Assembly: GCA_019321725.1 (NCBI GenBank)
Contig: CM033106.1
Span: forward strand, 17,210,551 to 17,274,550
Direction of reading: 5' to 3'
Source of the DNA: Paulownia fortunei
Lineage: Eukaryota; Streptophyta; Magnoliopsida; Lamiales; Paulowniaceae
Length of the DNA: 64,000 nucleotides
Part shown: positions 1 to 12,076 of the stretch, one piece after another
Numbering within the stretch: position 1 is the stretch's first letter
How the letters are laid out: each line of letters opens with the position of its first letter
Translations under genes and position numbers: made by a program
Notes under the pieces: model-generated
Databases searched by the model: none
What the model was told of the DNA's origin: nothing
Seen by the model: the letters and a program-made list of their open reading frames with translations, nothing else

Positions 1-1250
1 TAAAATTGTGGGACTTCTCATTTGACCATGATAACGTGACTCCCATTCTTAGGATGAATATAATAATGTCCTATACTTGTGTTAGAACATTAAAGTGAAT
101 GAAAGTTACCACATTCAATGTTGCTTTAGACTAATGTAAAGAGAATATAACTTACTGAGTTAGTTTGATTTCAAACATTCACACACATGAGTCTCTTGAC
201 TCATGTAAAATACATAATTTTAATTTTAGGCTGTGTTAGACAAATTAAGCCTTAAAACACATACAATATCAAGTGCACATAACATAGTACTAAATGTCAA
301 AATATGTGTAACTATATGTTTTACAACTTAGTACTTTTATGTTATTGTGGTACTAAAAGTACAAACAAGTGGTATTTTTTTAATTGGTGAAATAGTATAA
401 TTTAGTTGTTTGATTTGCATTTGACCATGATTAAATAAATTATCTGTCTTATGATGAATATAATCATGCACCATAGCTTATGGTAGAATATTAAAGTAAA
501 TGAGAGTTACCATATTCAATATTATTTTACATGACTTAGTTGGGCACAAGGAGTTATTTTTCAAATATTTACACACGAGTGAGGTAAATTAGGCTTTAAA
601 ACACATATAATATCAAGTCCACATAAGCAGGTACTAAATGTTCCACTATGTACTAAGGATTCTACGTAGTACATTTGTACTGTAGGAATGGTACTAAATA
701 AAAAGGCATGTAGTACTTTATGTTGTAGAGTGAAATAATGTAAAATTTGGTTGTTTTGTTCTCATTTTTTACCATGATAAGATGAATTCCTACTTCTAGG
801 ATAATACAGTCATGCATTATAGCTTATGGAAGAATATTTAAGTGAATGAGAGTTACCATATTTGATATTGCTTCACACAAGTGTCAATGAGAACATGACT
901 TATTGGGTGTAAGTAGTTTGTTTTCAAACACTTATACACATGAATCTTTTGAGTCATGCAAAATAACAAAATATGCCATTATAGATTATATTAAAATTAT
1001 TGTACATAATATATTAAGGTAATAAAATACATGCACTGTCGAATGCACGTAAGTGCGGTATTATATATTATACTTTGTGGTGCCAAACATTCTATGTTGT
1101 AGTACTTTTGTATTGAATGTGTGGTGTAAAGATATGTGGTATTTTTTGTTAAAGGTTGAAATAATGTAGGGTTTGATTATTTCTCATTGACTATGATAAC
1201 TAGGATGAATACAATTATACACCATAGCTTGTGTCACAAGGTAATCTAAA
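1..1250. repeat. Degenerate long tandem repeat, unit about 350-420 bp
   Basis: The same ordered set of short blocks recurs about three and a half times. An anchor resembling ACCATGATAA occurs near 25, 424, 771 and 1190. Each anchor is followed by a block like GGATGAATATAATCATGCAC, then GTGAATGAGAGTTACCATATT, then a TTCAAACA-TTCACACACATGA block, and then a segment rich in GTACT/AGTAC. Unit spacing is about 399, 347 and 420 bp, so the units carry indels. There is no open reading frame. The array starts at or before the window edge. It could be an old satellite or a subrepeat array inside a larger element. Confidence 0.75.
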
Positions 1251-2041
1251 TCTAAAAATTTTTGCGGACTGATTACACTCCAACCAGTCAGCCAACTCTC
1301 CCTCAACAACATTCATGTATGAATTTTTGTCTAAGTTTTTTGATTATGCAAGCCACAACACACGCACACATGCAAAAAGTAAGCAACACAGTAATTTATG
1401 ACAAAACCCAACCTCATATTATCTTCCTCAATTTCATAATACAAGGGACTGTCAATGGCTTGCACACATTGTCTCAAATTATACAAATTGCTAAACATAT
1501 AAACAACATAAAATCGTGCAGTGGATGTTCTCTACTACTAGGAACACTAGCCAATCAAATACCACCAGGTGGTAATAACTTCCAGCAAGCTATGCCCAGC
1601 ATCTACCATATGTCGGGTGGTTTTCATAGCCAACCACCCACACATGTCTTCCAATTCCCAGCAAAAACTATCACAAGGCTTAGCCAACCTGTGGATAAAA
1701 TCGTTTGCCACATAGCTGCCTATATTTTTCATGCCCGCTAACCCTTTGTGCCTATTCTGCGTATGTCGATCCAAGTTTCCCTCTAGCTGTCAGGAGATCC
1801 CCCACGCTTGCTACCTAATGCCAAGAAACTCTGCACACTAGCGTGCAAGGCCCACACAGCACATGGAAAGCCTGTTGCATGCCCAACATATGCACTACCA
1901 ATAAGTAGGATTGGGTTGACCTACCTACAGATTGGGTTAAACTTTAGGTCAACCCATGATGAACCTCGGGCCAAGCTATGGTACACCCCACTAAGTTGTT
2001 TTGAGCCATGGCTGAGGTTTAGGGAATGCTAGGTGAGAAGG
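1251..2041. other. Unassigned spacer before Copia-1
   Basis: The sequence is less AT-rich than its surroundings. It has overlapping open frames on both strands (a 159-codon frame on + and a 75-codon frame on -), none of which I recognise. A short inverted pair, GGGTTGACCT near 1912 and AGGTCAACCCA near 1946, is present. It is probably non-coding or part of an unrecognised repeat. Confidence 0.4.
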
Positions 2042-3615
2042 TGTTAGAGTAGTGCCCGGAGTACCAACTAATGATTGCTTCTATACTCTAGCGAATAGAT
2101 AATCTTATTAAAACTATATTACCAAATTGGAAATTATTTATCTTTAATTACATTTAGAAAAATAGATAAAGTCCTTGACCATACATAGCTACAACGATGG
2201 TGGTGCATATGACGGTGATTATGGAATATACCTCTATGGTTTTAGTCTTAAATTAATTTTGAGTCAAGGATTCAGTAAGACAGGATATCAATATGTCCAT
2301 TAGACTCACACACACCATGCATGCTCGAAAGAAGAATGCTTCATTCCATAGGCATTGGTGTTATGACGCTAGTGCACGTGTGCGGGTGCTCATTGAGGGA
2401 ATAAGTACACCAAGCAGCCCCTTGGAAATTCTCAACTAGAAATATTATTCATCAAATGAGGGTTTCCCAGTATGATAGTGAATGAATTAGTCCTTTGACT
2501 TAAGGCACCAAATTAGCCTTGCACACGACATCATATGTTTGGATGCATTTTCGGTTGCATGACAAGCACAAGGAGTTTAGGTTAGGTGTACGAACTTCAT
2601 ACATGGAGGTTAATAAATGGCCAACAAATGATCCATCACTTATCTTGTAGAATAGATAAATCTCTTACACATTCCACAGTCCTTAACTCAGAAGTCTTTA
2701 GCCAAAGTAGGATGAATATTAGATGAAGGTTTTCTAATAATTTATCATGAGTCAATTTGACTAGAAATAGGATTATAGTTATTAAGTAAAATTGAATTTT
2801 AACTAATAATCAGGCCTTAGACTTAATCGAAAAATTAGTAAACGAAAGGACCGAACTTGCATGATACTCATAATAGAAATAGGTTTCTTGCTAATTCACC
2901 TAAGGTTAGGTAATCAAGATACACTGCTAGGTGTTTTCTTTAACTTGTGAGGCTTTGGAATTAAGGAGTTAATTCCAAAATGGATTAATTAATTTAATTG
3001 AATTGAATAGTTGGAATATTTTTTCACTATTGCAATAGTTGCAAACTCACTACTAGCTTAATTTTGATCTAATGGGTCACACACAAAATGAGATGGATCA
3101 CTTCTATTTAGAATGTTATCTAGGGAGTTGGATAAAGTTAATTAATAGAGATTAATTAATTTAGAGCTAGAATTAATTTAAAGAAAAATTAATTCATCAA
3201 GTAAGATTATTTAATTGGACCAAATAAAGATTAAGAATTCTTTGGGAGTGACTTAATTAATTGATTGGATCTATTTAATGGGCCTAAATTAATTTAAGGC
3301 GTTACATTAATTTGACTAATTTAAATAGTATGATTATTTAAATTAACCTAATTTGATTAGATGGCCATGTGGAACCAATTAATTAATTGATTGGATCAAT
3401 TAATTAAATTAGACTTGAATTAGTTGATGGAGATCAATTAAAGACAAACCCAAAGTTAATGGGCTCGTAGAAGAAACCCATTGAGAGTCTTTAATTGAAG
3501 AATTAAAGACTTCATATTTTAGATGGAAACTAATTAAGACTTAGAGTCTTATAAGGAAAGAAGTCAAAAACTCCTTGTTTTGATGAAAAGGAATAAAATA
3601 AGAAGGAAATAGAGA

Positions 3616-4180
3616 GATAAGCTTGGAAAGGGATCAAATCCTAATAGGATTAAGATTGAACCACCTCAAGGTGGCGGATGAAATTTAGTGATGGAGAACA
3701 AGCAAAAATCATCCACCCACTCTCTCTTTCACTCTTGGTTTTTTTTCCACAAGAATTATTCATTTCATCAAAAAGTTCCACCCTTTTGATATCAATTTAA
3801 TTCTTCTATCACTTGTTGATTTAAGAATTGAATTGCACCTCTCAAAATTCTGTAATAGAAACAAGAATTTAATATTTTCTAGCAGAAATATTGAATTATA
3901 GATAAGCTTGGAAAGTGATCAAATCCTATGATTAGGATGTAATCATATAAATACGCAAGGTGGGGGATGAAATTTAGTGACGGAGAACAAGCAATAATCG
4001 TCCACCCTGTCTATCTCTTTATCTTTTGGTTTTTTCTTTCACAAGAATTATTCTTTTTCCACCCTTTGGATATCAATTGAAGTCTTTTATCACTAATTGA
4101 TTTAAGAATAAATTGTACTCCTAAAATTCTTGATTAGAAACAAGAATTTAATATTTTCTAGCAGAAATATTAAATTGTGA
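3616..4180 (+). repeat. Tandem duplication of about 280 bp inside the 5' LTR
   Basis: Two consecutive copies begin GATAAGCTTGGAAAG (3616 and 3901). Both run through GATGAAATTTAGTGA-GGAGAACAAGCAA, a pyrimidine-rich stretch, CACAAGAATTATTC, and AATATTTTCTAGCAGAAATATT. The 3' LTR has one copy (from about 13617). The two units are unequal: only the second contains a TATAAATA motif. Confidence 0.85.
3946..3953 (+). promoter_or_regulatory. TATA-box-like motif in the 5' LTR
   Basis: TATAAATA lies in the second unit of the LTR duplication, at a place comparable to TATAAATA in the related solo LTR at 40219. It probably marked the U3/R promoter. There is no sign that it is still active. Confidence 0.45.
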
Positions 4181-4494
4181 TCTTACTCATGGTGTGGATA
4201 CCATCAGAGGAAAGATATGTAGATTCCTGCAGTGAATAAAGTTTCTAATCAATTTTGGGATTCATACAAAGAGTTTGTGAGGTAGAGAGCAATTCGGATT
4301 GCTTCAAACACTACATCAGTAGGACTGCTTGTAAAGGCATATTCAAGAAACCTTTATTTTGATAAACCAAATATTCGGGTGTGAACCAATTAATCACATC
4401 AAATCTGGGACTGCATGTTGTAAATTATTTATGCATGTTTTAAATTTTTAAATTTCCACTACTCTTAGTCCTATGATTTTGCGAACCCAAACTG

Positions 4495-4507
4495 TGATAT
4501 CAGAGCC
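4495..4507 (+). other. Primer-binding site of Copia-1
   Basis: TGATATCAGAGCC differs at one position from TGGTATCAGAGCC, the usual plant Copia site complementary to the 3' end of initiator tRNA-Met. It lies just after the LTR end, which fixes the orientation as +. Confidence 0.85.
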
Positions 4508-6151
4508 TAGGTTACCACACATGAATACATTTGCAAATGTATACCCAAGATTCATATGATGAAAACTATCCGAATAAATATATTTTTATCTATGATAAAC
4601 TAGTTTTATAAGATTTTTTATTGGGATAAATGTTTTAAATGTTAAAAATAAAAATTGAATGAAAATGGTAGACATTAGGTGTAAAAAATGGGCCAGTTTT
4701 GCATCTGTCATTATAGTAGTCGCAAACTGGCGCCACAATGCCACCAGGAGGCACCGCAATTCTACCAGGATTATAGAAGCCTCGACAACATAGCACCACC
4801 AAGAGGCACCGCGATGCATGGCTTTCAAAGGCCATGGTACCGCTATGCAGTTAGAAATTTTTTCAAAGGTAGTTTTTATTTTTCCTTTTTTTATGTAATT
4901 GTAACATAATTTTTGGAGTTTTCAATTTTTAAAAGTAATTGTTAATTTTAAAATTAATAAAAAGGTGTTTTTATGAAAAATCAAAATTATTAAATCCTAA
5001 ATTGAAAAATCGGCACATAAAAGGGTAAATTTACTTGCTTTTAAATTTATTAAATATGATGTATAAATTAAACATGTACTAGAATGGATGATCATGGAGC
5101 CTTGATCATTTTATGGATATTCTGTATGCATTATGAATGCTTTATTTGAATATTTTGGGTTTTAATTAAAATGAGGCCTCTAAGTCTCTCTTTTCTCTAT
5201 TTTACTCTGAATATAAATCATACCTCTCCTATGTACTTCTCCTTAGAAGAAATTTTAAGGTTTCTTATTAGGTCATAGCAAATGTAATGAGAGTAGAATA
5301 AGGATATGAGTTTTTTTTTTTTTTTTACAAGAAGAATGAGTAAAGTGGAGAAAACAAGGAATGAAGGCCCATGAATGTATAGATACATTCTTGTAGTGGA
5401 TATGATCTATTTGTCATTTTAATTGCTACCTTTGATTGACCTAGATCTACTTTAGCTCTAGTGGATCGCATAGCCCACGATCATCCCCATTATTATGTAT
5501 ATATGGCAGATGCATGCATAGGTTATTTAACACTTTCCTTTTGATAATACTTGCGATCATTAGAATAGTGCAACATTAAATAAACGGACTAAATTAGGTG
5601 ATGTCTTTGAATTATAAAATGAACCCTCACTTGATAGTCAAGTTTTAAAGAATTTGTTAAAATTTTTATATGAAGCAAATATGGACAAAACTCGATTGGG
5701 CCCAATCGTCCATACATTCCATCAAATATAGAAGGCATGATGATGTTATCGCATTTAGGACATTGTCTATGAGTCATGGGATACCTAAAGAATGGAAAGT
5801 TGTGATGCTCCATCTACATAGATGTTTGATGGGTGCTACTTGACATTTAGTACCACTTGTCGTCATATTATTAGGGCATATAGGAAGTGATGAGGTAAAA
5901 TATATTGGGGGAGCATATGATGCAATTGACAAGGTTGTTGTCTACCATTTGATGTTTTATGTGGTCTCATATTCTTGGGAATATAAAATATTTATTTAAC
6001 CTTAAGCCCGCTAGAAAATATGATTACCCAAGTTGCCATCTAGAAAGGAAAGGGATTCAAATGAAATAGTGGGAGACATTTATAATTAAGGAACATTTTA
6101 TATATGAATATATTATCAAATATATGCTTAGTTTTCTTCCTCGCTTAGAAA
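4508..6151 (+). other. Copia-1 leader, non-coding
   Basis: No coding frame is recognisable. The parts at 4500-5170 and 5280-6150 match Copia-4 (43746-44300 and 54270-55200), so this is conserved leader of the family. The intervening 5170-5280 has no counterpart in Copia-4, where an insertion lies. Short frames around 4586-4909 and 5589-5813 on either strand do not resemble known proteins. Confidence 0.6.
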
Positions 6152-6620
6152 AATGGCTATCATAAATTTACTTGAATTATTCTATACAACAATAAACATC
6201 GCTAAACTCCAATCTGTCCAGATTGCTCTTAAAACTTGAGAATGGTTCTCAAACTTTAAAAAGGTTGACAAAATGTGCAAAAGAGACTTTCTGCAATAGT
6301 TGTAGAAGTAATTCCCACAAATGTTATGGAAATACCACCCAAATTGTACATTCTACAAAGAGTTGTAGAAAACCTTCTACAATTGTTGAAGAAAGAACTC
6401 ATATAAAGAGTTAAAGGAGATTCTAGCTATCAAAGCCCAGTTTTGGTTGTTAGTTCTACCTACTCTAAGACTAAAGGTCTAAGAGAATGAGCTAGAAAGA
6501 GTTCTCAATAGAAACAAAATACAAAACCAGGATTAGCTAGAGGATTAATCTAGACAAGAAAGGTTTTATGCAACCATTGTGGTATGAAAGGACATAGAAA
6601 GAGAAAATGCAAGTATGGAC
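6152..6620 (+). pseudogene. Copia-1 gag remnant with CCHC zinc knuckle
   Basis: A frame begins at ATG 6152 (MAIINLL...) and breaks soon after. A CX2CX4HX4C knuckle is readable at 6569-6610 (CNHCGMKGHRKRKC), the nucleocapsid motif that binds genomic RNA. The central gag domain, seen as a recognisable stretch in Copia-3 at 33688-34210, is missing here. The same deletion and knuckle region occur in Copia-4 (55320-55690), where the first cysteine region is decayed. Confidence 0.75.
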
Positions 6621-6734
6621 TTGCTTAAATGAATTAGAAGAGGTTCTAAATTAAGCTTTGGATTAGAAAGGGTTATAATACATACTTTGAGTTAAAAAGG
6701 GTTTTAATTCAAATTTATATTTTGTTGAAGTCAA

Positions 6735-6815
6735 TTATTAGTGTTGATAATTCTTTTTGGGTATTGAATACCGGATACGATCCCATCTCTATAAAGGGTT
6801 ATAGAGGATGATAAG
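6735..6815 (+). pseudogene. Copia-1 aspartic protease remnant
   Basis: A short stretch reads DNSFWVLNTGYDPIS, matching the Copia protease active-site context (WxxDTG). The catalytic aspartate is replaced by asparagine (NTG) and the frame stops shortly after. The equivalent site in Copia-3 (about 37545-37600) reads SDTSCGS and in Copia-4 (about 55815) reads LDTIYD. Confidence 0.65.
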
Positions 6816-6934
6816 AAGAATAAGACTAAGAGGAATGAGAATCCTTAAGCTTGGGATTGCAGCAAAGATTGCTTCATTAGCTAAAGGAATAGTCCACTTA
6901 GCTTTATAGGGAATTAAGGTAGCACTAATTATTT

Positions 6935-7205
6935 GCCCTGGAAACTACCACTACTTTATTACCTTTACCAAAGATCCGTCTAGGTATGGATATGTATATC
7001 TTTGGAGATATAAGTCTAAATTCTTTTAAATGTTCAAATAACTTAGGCATGAAATGGAGAAACAAATTGAGAGAAGACTCTTCGATTCGATCGAGGAGGC
7101 AAGTACTTGAGCTCAAAGTTTCTTGATTATCTAAGGAGAATTGGATTCTCATAAAGTAAATCCATCATTAGTTTCACTGAATTTCCTCCTTCATTCTTAG
7201 GATAC
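6935..7205 (+). repeat. Out-of-order copy of an integrase segment
   Basis: About 270 bp here match 7587-7860 closely (shared GGAAACTACCACTACTTT, CTTTGGAGATATAAGTC, GAGAAACAAATTGAGAGAAG and more). In the second copy the segment has its normal place, after the pre-integrase and first catalytic-aspartate region. This first copy sits before that region, so it is a dispersed direct duplication. It is about 650 bp upstream of its twin and has drifted by substitutions and a short insertion near 7026-7045. Confidence 0.85.
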
Positions 7206-7369
7206 ATCAAAGCGTGGGCTTATCTAATCAGAAAAAGTTTTCATTAAAAATCAAAGGTTGGAAATGTTACATAGTTTTTGATGTTCATGCATTGGCAATT
7301 AATTTATACTACCAAAAAATTCTTTTTTACAAGATTCAACAAGATAAAATAATTAGATAATCATAGTTC

Positions 7370-8160
7370 CACATACTTATGGCATGTGTAATTAGGACAT
7401 ATCTCTGAGAATAGACTTCACGATTTAGCCTGAATATTTGACCTTTAGGAAAAGCTTGAAATGCCAATTTGTGAATCTTGCCTTATGGGAAAGATGATCA
7501 AATTACCATTTGTTGGACAAGTGGAGCATTCCACGTATCTATTAGATTTGATCCATATGGATGTATATGGATTACTAAGTGTTAGTGCTTAAGGAAACTA
7601 CCACTACTTTCTTACCTTTACCAAAGATCCATCTAGGTATGGAAATGTGTACCTTTGGAGATATAAGTCTAAATTCAAAGAATTTAGGCATGAGATGGAG
7701 AAACAAATTGAGAGAAGACTCTTAAATTCGATCAAGGAGGCAAGTACTTGAGCTCAAAGTTTCTTGATTATCTAAGGAGAATTGGATTCTCATAAAGTAA
7801 ATCTATGATTAGTTTTACTGAATTTCCTCCTACATTCTAGGGATACACCTGGAAATTGACAATACTCTTATTAACTAACAATATTACTTAAGTCGATGCC
7901 TAAAACATTATATTAGATATGATACGGGAAAAACCCATCATACCTAAGGGTAAGAAGGGGCCTACTTATGCAAAGCAGTTAGTAGGATAGAAATCGGATG
8001 CAAGATCCAACTTATGCAAATTTATGGAGTATTCAACAGAATCCAAATGACACATTTCTGTGATTTCTAGAAACAAAGGTGTTTGAACACCACCTTCTTA
8101 AGAAGAAGGAGTTTCTATTGGATAGAAAAGGCTAGATCATAAAGCTTGAAAAAATTCAAG
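7370..8160 (+). pseudogene. Copia-1 integrase remnant
   Basis: The GAG-pre-integrase region is recognisable around 7370-7500 (LWHV-LGHISENRLHDL, then CESCLMGKMIKLPF). The integrase core follows with LIHMDVYG, containing the first catalytic aspartate. The readable text continues through TFTKDPSRYG. Stops occur every few dozen codons. Near 8000-8110 the C-terminal part resembles the KLDARS-KFMGY region that follows the core in Copia integrases. No functional product is possible. Confidence 0.8.
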
Positions 8161-8339
8161 AACTATAAATTCTCTCACGAATGGCAAGGATGCATTAAGA
8201 AATTACTAAACTTATAGTATACAAAACCTCCAAGGAGATCTGAAATAACCTCAAGGCTGCTTATAAGGAAAGGATCTCTTGCTAGAAAGCAACAAGGAGG
8301 ATCTACTTTATGATATTAATATAAGGAGAAATAATATAT

Positions 8340-9170
8340 GACATCAGTTCAGGAAATTAGTAAAATACCAGACGAGATGGACACTATATACTCCAATAAG
8401 GTATGGACCTTGGTGGACCCACCACAGGGTATTGTACCCATTGGTTGCAAATGGATCTACAAGCAAAAGCTTGGGGTACATAGGGAGGTGATGACCTATA
8501 GTTAAATTACTGACTGTTGAGGAAACCTTTTATCAAAAAATGTCAAAGTCCATTGTTATTTTGCTTGCCATATTAATGTATAATGACTACTAAGACATAG
8601 GTGATATGAGGACTGCTTTCCTAACTAAAGGTATTGAGAAAGAAGATCTAGCAGCCTGAGGCCTTCATATAAAAAGGACGCAAGCAAGAGATATGTAAGC
8701 GTCAAACGTCCACTGATGGACACAAAATGTATTTCCTAAAGTTGGAACATTTGATTCACTTTGTTAATCAAATAGTTTGATTCACTCATAAATGTAGATG
8801 GACCAAGTGTGTACAAGAAGGTTAGGGGATGTATAGTAAAGATTATTGTATTGATAAAATTTTACTTATAGTTATAGTGTAGAAATGTTATGGTCAACTA
8901 AGACTTGTTATCTACTAAGTTCTCCATAACAAGTTTGGGAAAACATCCTTGATATTAGGGATTCAGATCCATAAGTATCTAAAAGGATGTTTAGCCTATC
9001 CTAAATCCATGTACAAAGATGTTAATGGGTTTAGCATAGAGGAATCCAAAAGGAGAATTCTGCCTATAAGTCATAGCTTTTCTTTTTTGAAGTCTGTGTC
9101 CCTAAAGACTTTTGGAGAAAAGATAAAAAAATAACTCACATACTTTATGTATCCTCTAGGAAGCATAATG
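8340..9170 (+). pseudogene. Copia-1 reverse transcriptase remnant
   Basis: The start of the Copia reverse transcriptase (RVT_2) reads as NKVWTLVDPPQGIVPIGC followed by KWIYKQKLG near 8395-8480. MRTAFLTKGIEKE at about 8605 corresponds to the VKTAFLNG-LEE block. ILGIQIHKYLKGCLAYPKS near 8950 is the segment after the YVDD box. The YVDD box itself is not legible. Many stops interrupt it. Confidence 0.8.
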
Positions 9171-9359
9171 TATGTAAATCCATGTACAAGATATGATATC
9201 ATAAATGCTCTGAGTTTTACAAGTAGATATCAGTCAATTTGATATGAAAAGCATTAAAATCCATATAAAAGTATTTCAATACTTATGAAGCATTGAAGAT
9301 GTCTTCTAGGAGTATGGTTATGGAGAGCTGAAGTTGAGATGTTACATCTATCTTTTAGT

Positions 9360-9645
9360 CCAAAATACATAACTTGAAGTATATGTCTAGAATCGTGTTT
9401 ATACTAAATGGTGCACATTCAGTTGGAAAGAGTTTCAAATTTGAGATAGTTGTGAGTTCCACCACCAAGGTTGAATACATCATTGCTTGCGATGCTGTGA
9501 AGAAAGGTGTTTGGATGAGGAACTTCGACCAAGAGTTGGTAGAGGTGACCATATAGTGAAAAGAGTTACCTCGGCAGAAAACGTAATAAATCCACTGACT
9601 AGACCCATAGGGCAAATAGTATTTGAAGGAAATATTTGGAAGATG
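9360..9645 (+). pseudogene. Copia-1 RNase H remnant
   Basis: An open stretch at 9374-9556 reads SKFEIVVSSTTKVEYIIAC with small variation, matching the Copia RNase H block SSTEAEYIA. A +1 shift leads to VKRVTSAENVINPLTRPI, the usual end of RNase H (ENxADPLTK). The coding end (EGNIWKM) abuts the solo LTR at 9646 and continues after it at 12034 with GLRYW, a typical Copia pol terminus. Confidence 0.85.
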
Positions 9646-12028
9646 TGTGATACCCAAGCCTCGCACTACTCATCTGGCTAATATAGTTCATGCATTTCAT
9701 GCTACGTATGTGTCATTTGCATTTTTAATTGATATTTCATAATACACTATATGTTATGCGATATTTTTAATAATTAAACCTATGAAGTTGTCACCCGATA
9801 TTAGTTTTCAAATTCTTTAACCTAATTGGTTAAGTTGGTACTAAGATACGAGGATTTAGGTGTCAATTATCAGATATCATTTAAGTAAAATGTGGCATCA
9901 TTGTGTTTATCAATGTAAGATAAACTATGTAAATAAATTAATTAGGAAGAAAATAGTGATAGTAATGGTAATAATAATAATAAAAGAAAGTAAGGACACT
10001 ATCATATTAATTAAGAGGGTATAAATTCTTAATAAAAAATAAACTTGGGGGCTTAGAAATAAATATATAAAAATACATATAAACATATTATGTATTAATT
10101 ATATATATAAAAATATAATATACATATACATATATATATGCATATATGTAGATGTACGGAATATATATATATAATTATATGTGTGTAGTATAATATATAT
10201 ATATATACATATATGTATACACGTGTACAATATAGTAGTTTATGTTTAAGTATACATATGTTATAATATATTATATTAGATTTTCTTAGTGGTTAAGTCA
10301 TAGTTATTTATTAACATACACAACACATAAGATTAACACACACAACACATCACACATTGACGGCAGCAAGAAAGGAAGAAAAAGCACGGCAAGAAAGGAA
10401 AAGAAAAAAAAAAGAAAAAGAAGAAGACAGAAAGAAATAAGAAATTTTCAACAGTAGAAATTTGAAAAAATTTTAAATAAATCTCTTCTCATTTTGTACG
10501 AATAAAAATATATATTTATGTTATTTATTTTTAATTTAAAAGAAATTTTTTTATCCAAGTTAACTAGTTATCTACCTGTGAGATAATAATTAATATAAAC
10601 CTTTAATTCGAATTAGTTACAAAGATTTTATTTTATTTTCTTGTATTAATTGGATGAATGAGCTAATTTAATTGAGGGCTTGATTATTGGGATTATAACA
10701 CATCAATTAAATAATATTAGAATAAATTCAAGACGAGAAATCAAAGTATTTAAAAGGTTCTGATTGGGGTGAAATATAAATTTTAAGGTTTGATTGTTAC
10801 TTAATTAAATTTAAAATTTAAGATCCCTTATGAGATTTGATATAGAAACCTATTGGTTAAGAATGAAAATTAATATGCTATACTTTTACAGGCTGCCTAA
10901 GGTTAGGGAGAAGAATCTTGTTAACCTTCAGTAGGACATCAAATGTGAAAGGTAAGTGAAAATCCATTTGCATCTATAATGAATGAATATAGTATTTTGT
11001 GCATTATCTATATTAAAGGTGATCCTTATGTCTTGATATGTGTATTGTGAGTATTATACATACCTATAGTACACATGTTGCTTGGATGATGGGATATAAG
11101 ATCTATTGTGTTATTGGATATGCTATTTATCAACATTTACATGTTCATGCATAACACGTGCTCATAATTGATATTTGCATGCATGATATTATTTTCATAA
11201 ATAAAATATTTTGGTTGGCCACTAGTAGTGTATCGAGGCCTGTGTAGCTTATTTATATAAAATTTTGTAGCACCGCGAGTATTACTTCTCGGATGATCCT
11301 GAGGGTTGACAGGGAGTGTGCCTCTAGTGGTCACAAGAGGGTGAACCACTTGACTGTACTCTTATCAACACCGCTGGTGGGAAGACTTTTGGAGTGTCAC
11401 AGGAAAAGACAAAGGGTAAACATCTAGTGATCCCAGGAAATGGCCCCCAAACTGTGTCGATCTGTTTATGGCCATATGATTGTTGATATCTCTATCTGGT
11501 ACATAGTTGATGGGCCAAAGGCCCAATGATGGAAAATAATTTTAATTTATGAGTTCGCATTCTTGTCATGATCTCATAAAAATACATTAAATATGTGTTA
11601 GATTATCCTTTTAGCATGCATGATTTTCACTTACTGAACATTAACTCATGTAGTTCACGCATTGTAGGTAAGTTTGGTGATATTTGAAACCATGGACTTA
11701 CTGGGAGTTCCTACAAATTCTGAGGATCAGTGTACATAGATGATGACCTGTTGGGCTGGTTGTTAGCTTATTTGATTTTGGAGTCCACTGTATTAAATTT
11801 TGGGACTTGTACTATGTATTACTTTTAAAACTTTAATGTACATGAGTATATAAATATTGTGGTTGTTATGAATCTTCTGCATGTATATATATATTAGTTT
11901 ATCAATGAAAAAAATAGTTTATTATTTATTAAACTGTTACAGGGAGAAAAAAAATTTATGCATGCACACAAGTTCTATTATGTCAAATTATACTATATAT
12001 ATAGTTGAGTAGTAATGGGGGTGTTACA
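9646..12028 (+). mobile_element. Solo LTR (Gypsy, probably Del/Tekay type) inserted in Copia-1
   Basis: It starts TGTGATACCCAAGCC and ends GGGTGTTACA. It is flanked by identical 5-bp direct repeats, AGATG (9641-9645 and 12029-12033). Subtracting it rejoins the end of the Copia-1 pol frame. No internal gag-pol is present, so this is a solo LTR of about 2.38 kb. A diverged sister is at 34211-37260: they share the ends and a GC-richer core (11210-11545 against 36355-36690). LTRs over 2 kb with these termini suit Del/Tekay chromoviruses, but the lineage is inferred without any coding sequence. Confidence 0.85.
10080..10262. repeat. TA-rich microsatellite within the solo LTR
   Basis: Interrupted runs of ATATAT mixed with CATATA and GTGTAC steps. 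This is simple sequence with no other function visible. Confidence 0.8.
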
Positions 12029-12076
12029 AGATGGGACTGAGATATTGGGTAATTGACTTTAGGGAAACTAGGAGAT

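Larger units (their letters stand above)
2042..4492 (+). repeat. 5' LTR of Copia-1
   Basis: It starts TGTTAGAGTAGTGCCCGG and ends beside a primer-binding site, near GCGAACCCAAAC. The terminal CA is decayed. Long blocks match the 3' LTR at 12077, for example the block with AGATAAAGTCC and the block around GATTGGATC-AATTAAT. It is about 2.45 kb, longer than the related solo LTR at 38587 (2.16 kb), mostly because of an internal duplication at 3616-4180. Confidence 0.85.

Noticed and set aside
1262..1741. A 159-codon open frame.
   Set aside because: No recognisable domain, codon use like random AT-rich sequence, overlapped by an antisense frame, and next to repeats.
4586..4909. Open frames on both strands in the Copia-1 leader.
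   Set aside because: The corresponding part of Copia-4 (43900-44030) is not open in the same frames, so coding is not conserved.
10080..10262. Alternating purine-pyrimidine and palindromic TA tracts that might suggest a CRISPR-like or origin structure.
   Set aside because: Plain microsatellite; no spaced direct repeats. No CRISPR array or prokaryotic feature is present in the window.
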